Notes under the pieces: model-generated | What the model saw: the letters and a program-made list of their open reading frames with translations, nothing else | Database searches by the model: none | What the model was told of the DNA's origin: nothing | Source: UBA10649 sp963755335 | GTDB taxonomy: Bacteria; Actinomycetota; Actinomycetes; S36-B12 | Assembly: GCA_963755335.1 (NCBI GenBank) | Contig: CAVWJW010000008.1 | Coordinates: 1,798,001 to 1,862,000 of the forward strand | Length of the DNA stretch: 64,000 nt | Direction: 5' to 3' | Position numbers and translations under genes: made by a program | In this document: piece by piece, positions 33,527 to 45,494 of the stretch | Position numbering within the stretch: the stretch's first letter is position 1 | Layout of the letters: every line of letters starts with the position of its first letter

Positions 33527-34937
33527 GCAGCAGCAGATCGACGATCCGGGGCTCGGCGTCCCCTCCGACGTCCTGGCCATCGACCCGGACGAGATGCGGC
33601 GGCTGGGCTACTGGGTCGTCGACCGGACCATTGAGCACCTCCAGTCTCTTCAGCAGCAGCCCGCCGTCAAGGAGGACGGAGCCGACGTCCTGCTCGCCGC
33701 GTTGGGCGGGCCCCTGCCGGTGGCCGGTCACAGCATCGACGAGGATCTCGCGACGCTTGCTGACGTCGCCCTGGCCAATCAGCAGCACGGCGAGCATCCC
33801 CGCTACTTCGCCCGCGTCGCCTCCCCCGCGTCCTACCCCGCGATCCTGGCCGACTGGCTGGGCACCGGCATGCAGTCGGTCGCCTCGTCGTGGGGCGGCG
33901 GTTCGGGCACGACGACCGTCGAGCTGGTCGCCCTCGAGTGGCTGCGCGAGGCCCTCGGCCTGCCGGCCGGCAGCGACGGCGTCCTCCTGTCCGGTGGGTC
34001 GATGGCGAACATCACCGGGATCATCACCGCCCGTCACGAGAACGGCCCCGGCGTGGTCTACCTCGCCGGGCAGACCCACTCGTCGATCGGGCGTGCCCTC
34101 CCGGCGATCGGCCAGCCCCCTGAGCTCGTGTGCACGGTCGCCGTCGATGACTGCTTCCGCATGTCGCCCACGGACCTGAGCGACGCAATCGCACGCGACA
34201 TGGCCGCGGGGCGTCGGCCCAGCGTCGTCGTCGCGACGGCCGGCACGACCAACACCGGTGCCGTCGACGACCTGCCGGCCCTCAGCGCGATCTGCCGCGA
34301 GAACGGGCTGTGGCTGCATGTCGACGGCGCCTACGGCGGACCTGCCGCGATGACAGCCCGAGGTCGCCAGGTGCTGCGCGGCCTCGACCTCGTCGACTCG
34401 TTCGTCATGGATCCGCACAAGTGGCTGTTCCAGCCCTACGACGTCGCGGCCCTGTTCGTGCGTGCACCGGGCGCGCTCGAGCGAACCTTCGCGATGTACC
34501 CGGAGTACCTCGCCGACCTCGACGGCAGTGCGGTCGACCTGCACAACCGGAGCCTGGAGCTGTCTCGACGAAGTCGTGCACTCAAGCTGTGGCTGACCCT
34601 GCGTCACTACGGCACCGACACGATCGCCTCGGCGATAGAGCGCGGCATCGCGCTCGCCGAGTACGCGCAGCGGGTCGTCGAGGCCGACCCGCGACTGGCC
34701 ATCGTCACGCCCGCGCAGCTCGGCATCGTGAACTTCGCCGCAGTCGGCGTCTCCGACGACGACCATCGACGCGCCGTCGCCGACCTCACCGCCGAGGGTC
34801 GGGCCGCGGCCTCGACGACGGTCCTGTCCGGTCGCACCGTGTTCCGGCTCTGCGTGATCAATCCGGCAACCACGACCGCGGACCTCGACTTCACCGTCGA
34901 CCGCCTCGCCGAACTGGCCACCGCTCCTAGAGCATGA
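33519..34937 (+). CDS. PLP-dependent group II amino-acid decarboxylase
   Basis: 472-residue fold-type I decarboxylase of the aromatic-amino-acid/glutamate decarboxylase group. HPRYFARVASPASYPAILAD, GVLLSGGSMANITGIITAR, VDGAYGGPA (cofactor Asp) and the PLP-binding lysine in VMDPHKWLFQPYD are all seen. I accept the TTG start at 33519 because GAGG lies six bases upstream and the coding sequence then overlaps the oxidase by 8 bases. The substrate could be an aromatic amino acid, lysine or a related diamine precursor; nothing in the sequence decides. Confidence 0.88.
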   Translation: MSEQQQIDDPGLGVPSDVLAIDPDEMRRLGYWVVDRTIEHLQSLQQQPAVKEDGADVLLAALGGPLPVAGHSIDEDLATLADVALANQQHGEHPRYFARVASPASYPAILADWLGTGMQSVASSWGGGSGTTTVELVALEWLREALGLPAGSDGVLLSGGSMANITGIITARHENGPGVVYLAGQTHSSIGRALPAIGQPPELVCTVAVDDCFRMSPTDLSDAIARDMAAGRRPSVVVATAGTTNTGAVDDLPALSAICRENGLWLHVDGAYGGPAAMTARGRQVLRGLDLVDSFVMDPHKWLFQPYDVAALFVRAPGALERTFAMYPEYLADLDGSAVDLHNRSLELSRRSRALKLWLTLRHYGTDTIASAIERGIALAEYAQRVVEADPRLAIVTPAQLGIVNFAAVGVSDDDHRRAVADLTAEGRAAASTTVLSGRTVFRLCVINPATTTADLDFTVDRLAELATAPRA

Positions 34938-35463
34938 CGCCTTCGTGCTCGAGGAGCGCGACCTTGATGTCGAGGCCGTAGCCGTAGCCACCGATGCCGT
35001 TGGACGCCACCACCCGATGGCAGGGGATGAACGGCGCGACCATGTTCGTCGAGCACACGGTGCCGGCCGCGCGAGCAGCCCTCGGCGCACCTGCACGACG
35101 CGCAAGGCCGGCGTAGGTGTCGACGCTGCCGGCACGGATGGCTCGCATCGCCCGCCAGGCCCGCTGCTGGAACGGGCCGCCGGACTGGATCACCGAGACC
35201 TCGTCGAGGGCGTCCAGATCGCCGTCGTTGTAGCGCTCGAGAATCCCCGTGATGAAGGGCACGGCGCTGCGCGGCCGCACCGTGCGAGCCTCGCCCGGGA
35301 GGCGCTCCAGCGCATCGTCAAGGTCGGCGAACGTGCCCACCACGACGGCGCCGTACTCCGTAGGTCCCAGGTCGCCGGCCGCATGCGGGTCGACGACCAC
35401 GGTGAGCCGGCCGGCCGGAGTCGAGTAGCTGGCCGACAGCAGGGCACCGAGCGGGTGCGCCAT
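34927..35463 (-). CDS. ogt: Methylated-DNA--protein-cysteine methyltransferase
   Basis: 178-residue O6-alkylguanine-DNA alkyltransferase that transfers the alkyl group to its own cysteine. The active site IPCHRVVASNGIGGYGYG is intact, preceded by GPFQQRAWRAMRAIRAGSVD and the arginine-finger helix. The N-terminal domain is short and divergent. Overlaps the convergent decarboxylase gene by 11 bases. The next upstream gene on its strand is aroG, 24 bases away, so it may be co-transcribed. Confidence 0.93.
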   Translation of the reverse strand: MAHPLGALLSASYSTPAGRLTVVVDPHAAGDLGPTEYGAVVVGTFADLDDALERLPGEARTVRPRSAVPFITGILERYNDGDLDALDEVSVIQSGGPFQQRAWRAMRAIRAGSVDTYAGLARRAGAPRAARAAGTVCSTNMVAPFIPCHRVVASNGIGGYGYGLDIKVALLEHEGVML

Positions 35464-35487
35464 CACGGAGTGGAGTGCCTCACGAGG

Positions 35488-36816
35488 TCACCGCATCATG
35501 AGCATGTCGGCGACCATGAACGACAGTTCGAGGCTCTGCTCGCGATTGAGGCGAGGGTCGCACGCCGTCTCGTAGCGATCTCCGAGGTTGCCCTCGAGGA
35601 CGCCGCCGGTCCCGCCGATGCACTCGGTGACGTCGTCACCCGTCAGCTCGATGTGCAGGCCGCCAGGCACCGAGCCGAGCTCGCGATGCACCGCGAAGAA
35701 GCCCTCGACCTCCGAGACGACGTCGTCGAACAGTCGCGTCTTGTGCCCGGTCGCCGCCTCGCGCGTGTTGCCGTGCATGGGATCGCACACCCACACGACG
35801 GGCACGCCGCTGCCCTCGACCTTCTGGACGATGCCCGGCAGGGTGTCGCGGATCGCGGAGGCTCCCATGCGGGTGATCAGCGTGAGCCGACCGGGCACGC
35901 GGTCGGGGTTGAGGGTCTCGGCGAGCTGCGCCACTTCATCGGGCGAGGCGGTCGGCCCGACCTTGACGCCGATCGGGTTGCGGATCGTCGAGGCGAAGTG
36001 GACGTGCGCGCCGTCGAGCTGACGGGTGCGCTCACCGATCCACAGGAAGTGACCGGACACGTCGTACGGCAGGCCGGTCCGGGAGTCGATGCGGGTGAGG
36101 GCGCGCTCGTAGTCGATCGACAGCGCCTCGTGCGCGGCGTAGAACTCCACCCGCTGGAGCTCCTCGGGATCCGCGCCGATCGCCCGCATGAACGCGAGCG
36201 CCCGGTCGAGCTCGGCGGCCATCTGCTCGTAGCGCTGGCCGGCGACGGAGTCGCGGACGAAGTCCTGGTTCCAGGCGTGGACCTGGCGCAGGTCCGCGTA
36301 GCCGCCCTGGGTGAAGGCCCGGACGAGATTGAGCGCGGCGCTGGACGCGTTGTACGCACGCACGAGGCGCTGCGCATCGGGCCGGCGGGAGGCGGCGTCG
36401 AACGGCAGGGAGTTGACGGCGTCGCCGAGGTACGACGTGAGCTCGACTCCGTCGCGCGTCTCGAGCACCTTGCTACGCGGCTTGAAGTACTGGCCGGCCA
36501 GCCGGCCCACCTTGATGACGGGCAGCGACGCCGCGTAGGTGAGCACCACCGACATCTGCAGCACCGTCTTGAGGCGAGCCCGGATGGAGTCGGCGTTGTT
36601 GGCGGCGAAGGTCTCGGCGCAATCGCCGCCCATCAGCACGAAGGCCCGGCCATGCGCGGCCTCGGCCAGGCGCGCGCCGAGGAGGTCGCACTCGCCGGCG
36701 AAGACCAGCGGCGGAAGGGTCGACAGCTCGTCGACAGCCAGCCGCAGCTCGTCGGCGTTCGGCCACGGCGGCTGCTGGGCAGCCGGCAGGTCAGGCCACA
36801 CGAGGGGGGTAGGCAT
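35488..36816 (-). CDS. aroG: Class II 3-deoxy-7-phosphoheptulonate (DAHP) synthase
   Basis: 442-residue type II DAHP synthase, the first enzyme of the shikimate pathway, condensing PEP and erythrose-4-phosphate. GRAFVLMGGDCAETFA, KVGRLAGQYFKPRS, SGHFLWIGERTRQLDGAHV, NPIGVKVGPTASP, VVWVCDPMHGNT and ECIGGTGGVLEGNLGDRY cover the metal and substrate sites. The start at 36816 is supported by a -10 box 6 bases upstream. Neighbouring the PASTA kinase gene is the conserved pknL-aroG arrangement. Confidence 0.95.
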   Translation of the reverse strand: MPTPLVWPDLPAAQQPPWPNADELRLAVDELSTLPPLVFAGECDLLGARLAEAAHGRAFVLMGGDCAETFAANNADSIRARLKTVLQMSVVLTYAASLPVIKVGRLAGQYFKPRSKVLETRDGVELTSYLGDAVNSLPFDAASRRPDAQRLVRAYNASSAALNLVRAFTQGGYADLRQVHAWNQDFVRDSVAGQRYEQMAAELDRALAFMRAIGADPEELQRVEFYAAHEALSIDYERALTRIDSRTGLPYDVSGHFLWIGERTRQLDGAHVHFASTIRNPIGVKVGPTASPDEVAQLAETLNPDRVPGRLTLITRMGASAIRDTLPGIVQKVEGSGVPVVWVCDPMHGNTREAATGHKTRLFDDVVSEVEGFFAVHRELGSVPGGLHIELTGDDVTECIGGTGGVLEGNLGDRYETACDPRLNREQSLELSFMVADMLMMR

Positions 36817-36822
36817 GCGACA

Positions 36823-36828
36823 AGGTTA
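36823..36828 (-). promoter_or_regulatory. Leaderless -10 box (TAACCT) of aroG
   Basis: TAACCT on the minus strand ends 6 bases before the ATG at 36816. Confidence 0.58.
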
Positions 36829-36863
36829 AGGCACGGCCTCCAAGGCCACCGGCGAGGGGGCGA

Positions 36864-37487
36864 TCAGTGCGCGTGCGCGAACGAGCGGATGTGCCCCTCC
36901 TCGTCGCGGCAGACACTCGCCCAGACCGCGTCGGCGACCTCGCTCGCCGTCAGTGAGTGATCGCCGTCGTCGGGCACGATCATCGAGACGTGGATCGACC
37001 GGGGCTCGAGCTCGCTGCGCAGCGACCCCACCAACGACACCATCGCCGCCCGGCTGGCGTCGAAGACGGCGTGCTCGTGCCGGCCGGGCTTGCCGGGCGC
37101 GACCGCGACGATGGTCCCGTGAGTCTCGGACAGGTATGGCACCGCGGCGCGGGCCAGCAGGAAGACGCTCTTGGCGTTGACGTCCATCATGACGTCCCAC
37201 TCCGGTCCGGTGAAGGCATCGACCGGGCCGTCCACCCGCACCTGCGCGCAGGTGACGATGCAGTCCAGGCCGTTGCCGAGGTCGGCGGCCTTGGCCACCG
37301 CCTGCTGGCAGTCGGCCTCGTCGGTGACGTCGACGGTGATGTGCGCCCGCGCATTGCGACCGGGAAGGCTGCCCTGATCGCAGCCCACGACGAACCAGCC
37401 CTCGAGGCGCAGCCGATGCGAGATGGCGAATCCGTGGTCACTGTGGATGCCGGAGATGAGGACGGACGGCGAGCGATCCGCGGGCAT
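36864..37487 (-). CDS. Degenerate short-chain dehydrogenase/reductase
   Basis: 207-residue Rossmann protein of the SDR superfamily with an enoyl-reductase-like N terminus (ISGIHSDHGFAISHRLRLEG). The catalytic YxxxK is replaced: the aligned segment is VFDASRAAMVSL, so Tyr is Phe and Lys is Arg, and the usual catalytic Ser region reads VAVAPGKPGR. It therefore probably binds NAD(H) or a ligand without normal reductase chemistry. The C-terminal substrate domain is also short. ATG at 37487 has AGGAG upstream. Located between aroG and pfkA on the same strand. Confidence 0.78.
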   Translation of the reverse strand: MPADRSPSVLISGIHSDHGFAISHRLRLEGWFVVGCDQGSLPGRNARAHITVDVTDEADCQQAVAKAADLGNGLDCIVTCAQVRVDGPVDAFTGPEWDVMMDVNAKSVFLLARAAVPYLSETHGTIVAVAPGKPGRHEHAVFDASRAAMVSLVGSLRSELEPRSIHVSMIVPDDGDHSLTASEVADAVWASVCRDEEGHIRSFAHAH

Positions 37488-37554
37488 GGGCACTCCTGTG
37501 GGACATGGGACGGCGGATGGCCATCGTCCCACGACCCCGCGAGGAAGTGGCGGC

Positions 37555-38580
<1,026 letters not shown>

Positions 38581-38687
38581 TGGTCATGCACCCTTTCGTT
38601 GCGGGCTCGGGGCCCGAGGTCGCACCGGGCGCGGGCCGCCCGGGTCTGCCCTCACTCTAGCGAGCCATGTAATCGCTGGCATCACCC

Positions 38688-38693
38688 TATTCT
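38688..38693 (+). promoter_or_regulatory. Leaderless -10 box (TATTCT) of glpK
   Basis: TATTCT ends 6 bases before the GTG at 38700. Confidence 0.58.
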
Positions 38694-38699
38694 TCAAGG

Positions 38700-40181
38700 G
38701 TGACCCGCACCGCCGTCCTCGCCATCGATGCCGGAACCACCGGCATCACCGCCCTCGTCGTCGACGACCACGCCAACGTGGTCGCGCGGGGCTATCGGGA
38801 GTTCCCGCAGCACTTTCCCGCCGACGGCTGGGTCGAGCACGACCTCACGGAGATGTGGGCGGCGACGCTGTCGGCCACCGGCGAGGCGATGTCCCAGACC
38901 GACCTCACCATCCACGCCGTCGGGATCACCAATCAGCGCGAGACCGTCTGCTTCTGGGATCGCGAGACGCTCGGGGCGCCTCGGCGGGCGATCGTCTGGC
39001 AGGACCGGCGCACGGCGCGGATGTGCGAGCAGCTCACGGCCGACGGGCATGCTGAGCGCGTGCAGGACCTGACCGGCCTGCGGCTGGATCCCTACTTCTC
39101 CGGGACCAAGATCGCCTGGGTCCGCGAGAACGACCCGACCACCTGGGGCCAGGTGCTGTCCGGCCGGGTGGCGATCGGCACCGTCGACTCCTATCTCATC
39201 GCACGGATGTCGCGCGGGCTCTATCACGTCACCGACGCGACCAACGCTTCGCGCACGCTGCTGTACGACCTGTCCACCGGGGCCTGGAGCCCCGAGCTGT
39301 GTTCCCTGCTCGACGTGCCCGTGGACGCCCTGCCCGAGATCACGCCGTCCTACGGGCGCATCGCGCACACCGACCCGAGCGTCTTCCTCGGTCTCGACGT
39401 CCCGGTCTCCGGCGTGGCCGGCGACCAGCAGGCGGCTCTCGTCGGCCAGGCCGGCTTCACCACCGGCGCCGCCAAGTGCACCTACGGCACCGGATCGTTC
39501 CTCCTCGTCCACACCGGCGACGCGCCGGCGCGCTCGACGCACGGACTGCTGACCACCGTCGCCCTGGCGCACCCCGACGGTCGGCGCGACTTCGCGCTGG
39601 AGGGAGCCGTCTTCGTGACGGGGGCCGCCATCCAGTGGCTGCGCGACGGACTCGGCATCATCGAGGATGCAGCGGAGTCCGAGACGCTGGCAGCCAGCGT
39701 CAGCGACTCGGGCGGAGTGGTCTTCGTGCCGGCCCTCACCGGCCTCGGCGCGCCCGACTGGGATCCGACCGCTCGGGGACTCATCATCGGCATCACCCGC
39801 GGCACCACCCGGGCGCACATCGCGCGCGCGGCACTCGAGGCGATCGCCTTCCAGGTGAGCGACGTCGTCTCCCTGATGAGTGCCGACGGCAGCGTGCCAC
39901 TGACGCGGCTGGCCATCGACGGCGGCGCGGCGGCGAACGACCTGCTGTGCCAGCTCCAGGCCGACGCCCTGCAGCTGCCGGTCGACCGTTCCGCGGAGCT
40001 GCAGACCACCGGACTCGGCGCCGCCTTCCTCGCCGGACTCGGCATCGGCATGTGGCCATCCGTCGAGGCGCTCGCGATGACCCGGCACACGTCTGGCATC
40101 TTCGCGCCCGGCACGCGCGACGAGTCGGCGCAGGCGCGCTGGCGATCGGCCGTCGAGCGCGCCAAGCACTGGGCGGTCTAG
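38700..40181 (+). CDS. glpK: Glycerol kinase (FGGY family)
   Basis: 493-residue FGGY kinase phosphorylating glycerol to glycerol-3-phosphate. IDAGTTGITALVVDDHANVV, GWVEHDLTEMW, VGITNQRETVCFWD (typical of glycerol kinase) and the second signature region YGTGSFLLVHTG through GLGAPDWDPTARGLIIGITR. The GTTS of canonical GlpK is GTTG here, a small deviation. No glpF or glpD nearby; it stands alone and converges on plsC, which consumes glycerol-3-phosphate-derived lipids. The two stops share CTAG. Confidence 0.9.
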   Translation: MTRTAVLAIDAGTTGITALVVDDHANVVARGYREFPQHFPADGWVEHDLTEMWAATLSATGEAMSQTDLTIHAVGITNQRETVCFWDRETLGAPRRAIVWQDRRTARMCEQLTADGHAERVQDLTGLRLDPYFSGTKIAWVRENDPTTWGQVLSGRVAIGTVDSYLIARMSRGLYHVTDATNASRTLLYDLSTGAWSPELCSLLDVPVDALPEITPSYGRIAHTDPSVFLGLDVPVSGVAGDQQAALVGQAGFTTGAAKCTYGTGSFLLVHTGDAPARSTHGLLTTVALAHPDGRRDFALEGAVFVTGAAIQWLRDGLGIIEDAAESETLAASVSDSGGVVFVPALTGLGAPDWDPTARGLIIGITRGTTRAHIARAALEAIAFQVSDVVSLMSADGSVPLTRLAIDGGAAANDLLCQLQADALQLPVDRSAELQTTGLGAAFLAGLGIGMWPSVEALAMTRHTSGIFAPGTRDESAQARWRSAVERAKHWAV

Positions 40182-40909
40182 GAGCTCGGCGGGACCATCG
40201 AGCGCGAGTCGGCGGGCGAGCCCTGCGCGATGAGCTCCTTCGCGCGCGTCGCGTACATGTCGACGTACTCCTGCCCGGACAGCGACATGAGCTCGTACAT
40301 CACCTCGTCGGTGATGGACCGCAGGACGAAGCGGTCGTTCTCCAGGCCCTCGTAGCGGGTGAAGTCCAATGGCCGGCCGATGCGCACGCCGACGCGACGG
40401 ATGTGCGGACGCACCTGACCGGGAGGCTGGATCTCGTACGTGTTGATCATGGCGACAGGGATGATCGGAACGGCGGCCTCCATCGCCATGCGTGCGAGAC
40501 CGGTCTTGCCGCGGTAGAGCGTGCCGTTCGGGGAGCGCGTGCCCTCGGGGTAGATGCCCAGCAGGTTGCCTTCAGCCAGAATGCGCAGCCCGGTGCGCAT
40601 CGCCGCCTCGGAGGCCCGGCCACCGGAGCGGTCGACGGGCACCTGGCCGACGCCGGCGAAGAACGCCTTCGTGAAGAAGCCCTTGATGCCCTTGCCAGTG
40701 AAGTAGTCGCTCTTCGCGAGGAAGGTGATGGGACGCGGGACCACGAGCGGAAGGAAGAAGGAGTCGGAGAAGGACAGGTGGTTGCTGGCCAGGATCGCCG
40801 GGCTGTCGTCGGGGATGTGGTCCTGGCCCTCGACCCACGGGCGATAGAGGACGCGCAGCCATGGTCCGACGACGATGTACTTCAGGAACCAGTACAGCAC
40901 GGTGGGCAT
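40178..40909 (-). CDS. plsC: 1-acyl-sn-glycerol-3-phosphate acyltransferase
   Basis: 243-residue membrane-associated acyltransferase making phosphatidic acid. Catalytic block I is ASNHLSFSDSFF (NHxxxxD). Block II GVGQVPVDRSGG, block III GIYPEGTRSPNGTLYRGKTG and block IV VPIIPVAMI are intact. The Shine-Dalgarno GGAAGGAG touches the ATG at 40909 directly, so initiation may really be at the GTG at 40900, nine bases further on. Corresponds to Rv2182c in the syntenic block. Confidence 0.93.
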   Translation of the reverse strand: MPTVLYWFLKYIVVGPWLRVLYRPWVEGQDHIPDDSPAILASNHLSFSDSFFLPLVVPRPITFLAKSDYFTGKGIKGFFTKAFFAGVGQVPVDRSGGRASEAAMRTGLRILAEGNLLGIYPEGTRSPNGTLYRGKTGLARMAMEAAVPIIPVAMINTYEIQPPGQVRPHIRRVGVRIGRPLDFTRYEGLENDRFVLRSITDEVMYELMSLSGQEYVDMYATRAKELIAQGSPADSRSMVPPSS

Positions 40910-40976
40910 CTCCTTCCGAATGGCAGACTAGTGGGCGGGTCGCCGGCGGGCGACGACTCACCGCGAAAGGACCCCC

Positions 40977-41723
40977 ATGGCCGTCGTTACCGGAGCCGAG
41001 CCCTGGTCTGCCGAAGGCAACCACATCGGGATCCTCGTCCTGCACGGCTTCACCGGGTCCCCCAAGTCGATGAAGCCGTGGGCGCTCGAGCTCAGCGGCC
41101 AGGGCTGGACGACACGCCTGCCGCGACTGCCCGGGCACGGCACGACGTGGCAGGAGATGAACCTCACCACCTGGCAGGACTGGTACGCCGAGGCGCTGCG
41201 CAACTTCCAGGAGCTGCGCGCCCAGTGCCAGCACGTCTTCGTCATGGGACTGTCCATGGGCGGCTCCCTGACCCTGCGCCTGGCAGAGGAGCACGGCGAC
41301 GACATCGCCGGAATCGTGCTCGTCAACCCTGCGGTCCACACCGAGCGAATCGATCGCTTCGCCCTGCCGGTACTCCAGCGGTTCGTCGGCGGCTTCCCCG
41401 GCATCTCGAACGACATCAACAAGCCGGGCCAGGACGAGGGCGCCTACGACAAGATCCCCCTCAAGGCGGCGTACTCGATGCAGCAGATGTGGAAGCTCGT
41501 CAAGGGCGACATCGCCGAGGTCAAGGTGCCGCTGCTGCTGTTCCGCAGCCTCGACGACCATGTGGTCGAGCCGAGCAACGCCGCCTTCATCCTGTCGAGC
41601 GTCTCGTCGACGGACCTCGAGGAGATCCAGCTGCCGGACTCCGCGCACGTGGCGACCCTCGACTACGACGCCGAGGTCATCCACCGCGAGAGCATCGCGT
41701 TCGTCAAGAGATTGACCGAGTGA
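40977..41723 (+). CDS. Alpha/beta-hydrolase (carboxylesterase/monoacylglycerol lipase-like)
   Basis: 248-residue serine hydrolase. Oxyanion segment ILVLHGFTGSPKSMKPWA, nucleophile elbow VFVMGLSMGGSLTLRLAE, acid in LLLFRSLDDHVVEPSNA and catalytic His in LPDSAHVATLDYD, the arrangement of Est30/thermostable carboxylesterases and bacterial monoglyceride lipases. No signal peptide, so cytoplasmic. GAAAGGA is placed well for the ATG. Beside plsC and glpK it may act in acylglycerol turnover (inference from context). Confidence 0.88.
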   Translation: MAVVTGAEPWSAEGNHIGILVLHGFTGSPKSMKPWALELSGQGWTTRLPRLPGHGTTWQEMNLTTWQDWYAEALRNFQELRAQCQHVFVMGLSMGGSLTLRLAEEHGDDIAGIVLVNPAVHTERIDRFALPVLQRFVGGFPGISNDINKPGQDEGAYDKIPLKAAYSMQQMWKLVKGDIAEVKVPLLLFRSLDDHVVEPSNAAFILSSVSSTDLEEIQLPDSAHVATLDYDAEVIHRESIAFVKRLTE

Positions 41724-41730
41724 GCCGGCC

Positions 41731-42144
41731 GTGACGCCCACCGGCTCCGAGCTGCCCGAGCACGAGCGTCGAGCCTGGGATGCGATCGTGGCCGACCTCA
41801 GCGGCCAGATCGACCTCGGCCCGGAGTTCCCTGCGGATCCGCCGGGCCCGCCCGTCCCCTCGCCTCCCACGACCGTCGACGAGACCGAGGCGGACGAGCT
41901 CGAGGACGACGACGAGGGCTACGTCCCGCCCCATCCCCCGCCGATCCCGCGTCCCGCGGACGCGATCGGCCGGTTCTCGTGGGCCGCGGTGATCGCCGGG
42001 CCGCTGCTCGTTCTCGTGACGACCCTGTTCGAGTGGGAGCGATGGATGGCCGACCTTGGCGTGATCTTGTCGGTCGGCGGGTTCGTGTCGCTGATCTGGC
42101 GCATGAACGAGCGTGATGACGACGACGACGGCGCCGTGATCTAG
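41731..42144 (+). CDS. Small acidic membrane protein of unknown function
   Basis: 137 residues: an acidic, proline-rich cytoplasmic N-terminal half (Asp/Glu run around residues 52-62 followed by PPHPPPIPRP) and two hydrophobic helices (SWAAVIAGPLLVLVTTLFEW and LGVILSVGGFVSLIW), ending in an acidic DDDDD tail. Similar proteins are common in actinobacteria without assigned function. GTG start 7 bases after the hydrolase stop; its TAG abuts the next start. Confidence 0.75.
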   Translation: MTPTGSELPEHERRAWDAIVADLSGQIDLGPEFPADPPGPPVPSPPTTVDETEADELEDDDEGYVPPHPPPIPRPADAIGRFSWAAVIAGPLLVLVTTLFEWERWMADLGVILSVGGFVSLIWRMNERDDDDDGAVI

Positions 42145-44525
<2,381 letters not shown>

Positions 44526-44529
<4 letters not shown>

Positions 44530-45482
44530 CCGCGGGGGATGCGGGCGAGGTCGGCTGCGCCGACCAGTCCGGCGGAGTTGCCCAGCTCGGCGGGGCGCAC
44601 CACGGGGGCCGGCCGGTTCTGCTGGCCGATCAGCTTGTCCGCCAGCGTCTGTCGTGCGCTGGCCAGCAGCAGGTCGCCTGCCTCGGACACGCCGCCGCCG
44701 ATGACGAAGACCTCGGGATCGAGAACCGCGGCGAGATCGGCGAGACCGCGCCCCAGCCATGTCCCGACGATAGAGAAGGCCTCCATCGCGATGGGGTCGC
44801 CGCTCTTCGCGGCCTCGGTGACGTGCACCCCCTGGACGCCCTCGGGAGTGCCGTCGCCCAGCTCGAGCAGGACGCCGGCCTCGGTCCGCCGCTCGGCCGC
44901 GAGCAGCCGGGCCTCGCGCACGAGCGCATTGCCGCTCGCGTACTGCTCGAGGCAGCCGTTGCGGCCGCAGCCGCACGGTCGGCCGTCGGGGACGGCATTG
45001 ATGTGGCCGATCTCGCCCGCAGCACCATGGGCACCTCGGAAGAGCGCGTTGTTGATAACGATGCCACCGCCGATGCCAGTGCCCACCGTGACCAGCGTGA
45101 GGTCCGGCACGCCGCGGCCAGCGCCGAAGCGTGCCTCGCCCCAGGCGGCCACGTTGCCGTCGTTCTCGACGACGACCGGAAGCCCGGTGGACGCCTCGAG
45201 CAGGACGCGCACGGGCACCTGGGACCAGCGCAGGTTCGGTGCGAAGTAGACACGGGATCGATCGGCGTCGACGAGTCCGGCGACGCCCAGGCCCACGCCG
45301 ACCAGCGTTTCGGTCGCTCCGGCCTTGAGCTCGTTGACCACCTCGCCGACCAGCTCGAGGACGTCGTTCGCGTCGTTGCGCGGTGTCGCGCGACGGGCGG
45401 TCGCCAGGATGTTGCCCTCGTCGTCGACCACGCCCGCGAGGATCTTCGTGCCGCCGATGTCAACGCCGATGCTGTGGCCCAC
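44526..45482 (-). CDS. glk: ROK-family glucokinase
   Basis: 318-residue cytosolic ATP-dependent glucose kinase. ATP-binding GVDIGGTKILAGVVDDEG, sugar site VENDGNVAAWGEARFG, GTGIGGGIV, EIGH, and the ROK zinc motif CGCGRNGCLEQYASG. A C-terminal ATP region (FVIGGGVSEAGDLLL) is intact. GTG start supported by a TAGGCT box 6 bases upstream, whose TAG is the stop codon of the preceding gene. The stop shares CTAG with the convergent UvrA-like gene. Confidence 0.94.
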
Positions 45483-45488
45483 GCCGTC

Positions 45489-45494
45489 AGCCTA
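45489..45494 (-). promoter_or_regulatory. Leaderless -10 box (TAGGCT) of glk
   Basis: TAGGCT on the minus strand ends 6 bases before the GTG at 45482. Its first three bases are the stop codon of the upstream gene. Confidence 0.6.
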
